Shown in pieces: positions 21,355 to 21,906 of a stretch of 21,906 bases of DNA (the first letter of the stretch is position 1; every line of letters starts with the position of its first letter). Made by a program: the position numbers and the translations under genes. This stretch comes from Dehalococcoidales bacterium (GTDB lineage: Bacteria > Chloroflexota > Dehalococcoidia > Dehalococcoidales > UBA5760), in the NCBI GenBank assembly GCA_016931015.1, contig JAFGFP010000074.1, positions 1-21,906 of the forward strand, in the 5' to 3' direction. The notes beneath the pieces are model-generated. The model ran no database searches, was not told the DNA's origin, and saw only the letters and a program-made list of their open reading frames with translations.

Positions 21355-21906
21355 CTACTTTCGGGCCTGGCGGCACAGCTCGGCGGTCAGGATGTCAAGG
21401 GCCAGCTCCCCGTCGCAGCGCCCGGTCTTAATGGCGAGGTCGGTCTCCAGGAGGCGGCGGTAGGCCGCCATAATCTGCTCCTCGGGGAAGCGGCCGGCCT
21501 GCTCCAGCGTCTTGCGGAAGGCATACTCCGAGGTCAGCCCCAGCCGGTTCTGAATCTCCGTTTCCGATTTCCCCTGCGCCTTAAGCTCCTTTACCCGGGC
21601 TATCATCCTGATTTGCCGGGTCAGCATGACCATGAGGTAGGCCGGGGCGGCCCCTTGGGTGAGTAGCCGCTGGAGGGACTGCTCGGCGAGCCCCACCTTC
21701 GATTCCAGGACGGCGTCAATCATGGCAAAGACGCTGGCCTGCTGGGTGCTGCCGACCAGCTTCTTAACGTCGTCTTCCTCGATGGGGCGCTCCAGGGCGA
21801 AGAGGATGAGCTTTTTGATTTCCTGCTGCAGGCTCCACAGGTCGCTGCCCACGAGCCGGGCCAAAAGGTCGGCGGCTTGCGGCGAGATGCCCTTGCCCCC
21901 CTCCGC
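21355..21906 (-). CDS. holA: DNA polymerase III subunit delta, C-terminal part (5' end outside window)
   Basis: The frame is open from the window edge (21906) to the stop at 21355, 183 residues, so the TTG at 21864 is not the start. Segments typical of the delta clamp-loader subunit are GISPQAADLLARLVGSDLWSL, then EIKKLILFA, the domain III stretch FAMIDAVLESK, and LTRQIRMIARVKELKAQGKS with YAFRKTLEQAGRF. The N-terminal AAA-like domain I lies beyond the window. The protein opens the beta sliding clamp within the clamp-loader complex. otsA downstream has its own promoter. Confidence 0.92.
   Translation of the reverse strand, partial: AEGGKGISPQAADLLARLVGSDLWSLQQEIKKLILFALERPIEEDDVKKLVGSTQQASVFAMIDAVLESKVGLAEQSLQRLLTQGAAPAYLMVMLTRQIRMIARVKELKAQGKSETEIQNRLGLTSEYAFRKTLEQAGRFPEEQIMAAYRRLLETDLAIKTGRCDGELALDILTAELCRQARK

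Overview
This window looks like an ordinary chromosomal segment from an anaerobic bacterium, most likely a Chloroflexota of the Dehalococcoidia type. That placement is inference. It rests on a Re-citrate-synthase-type enzyme grouped with a two-subunit aconitase and a short isocitrate dehydrogenase, on a NIL-ferredoxin/COG2122 gene set known from anaerobes, and on a divergent GT20 synthase. The DNA is GC-rich, genes are closely packed, and there is no phage, IS transposase, CRISPR array or rRNA.

Layout. Positions 1-579 hold the 3' part of hflX (+). It converges on an AhpD-like carboxymuconolactone decarboxylase-family gene (-). A gene-free stretch of about 520 bases (1048-1568) follows. It contains a short inverted-repeat element and a strongly structured leader-like segment before a type IV pilin-like gene (+). 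A tRNA with a CAU anticodon lies on the minus strand at 2115-2189. From 6707 down to 2239 a minus-strand cluster encodes aconitase large subunit, aconitase small subunit, isocitrate dehydrogenase and Re-citrate synthase. These would convert oxaloacetate and acetyl-CoA to 2-oxoglutarate for glutamate synthesis. The two aconitase genes are separated by an array of 39-bp tandem repeats. Divergent from this cluster (6881-8361, +) is a NIL-ferredoxin / COG2122 / NIL operon of the kind linked to homocysteine formation in anaerobes.

Next come two colinear paralogous cation:proton antiporters and an HPP-family membrane protein (11541 to 8380, -). Then alaS, ruvX and a stand-alone GAF protein (15446 to 11699, -), where ruvX lacks a normal start codon. 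Then a ROK sugar kinase overlapping galU (17433 to 15563, -), and an MFS transporter with otsB (17637-19715, +). otsB converges on and overlaps otsA (21213 to 19678, -). The window ends inside holA (-).

How the genes fit together. A ROK kinase (glucose 6-phosphate), GalU (UDP-glucose), a GT20 synthase and a trehalose-phosphatase make a plausible local trehalose or related compatible-solute module. Together with the antiporters this suggests ion and osmotic homeostasis. The most unusual items are the structured leader before the pilin gene, the tandem repeats between the aconitase subunits, and the non-canonical ruvX start.
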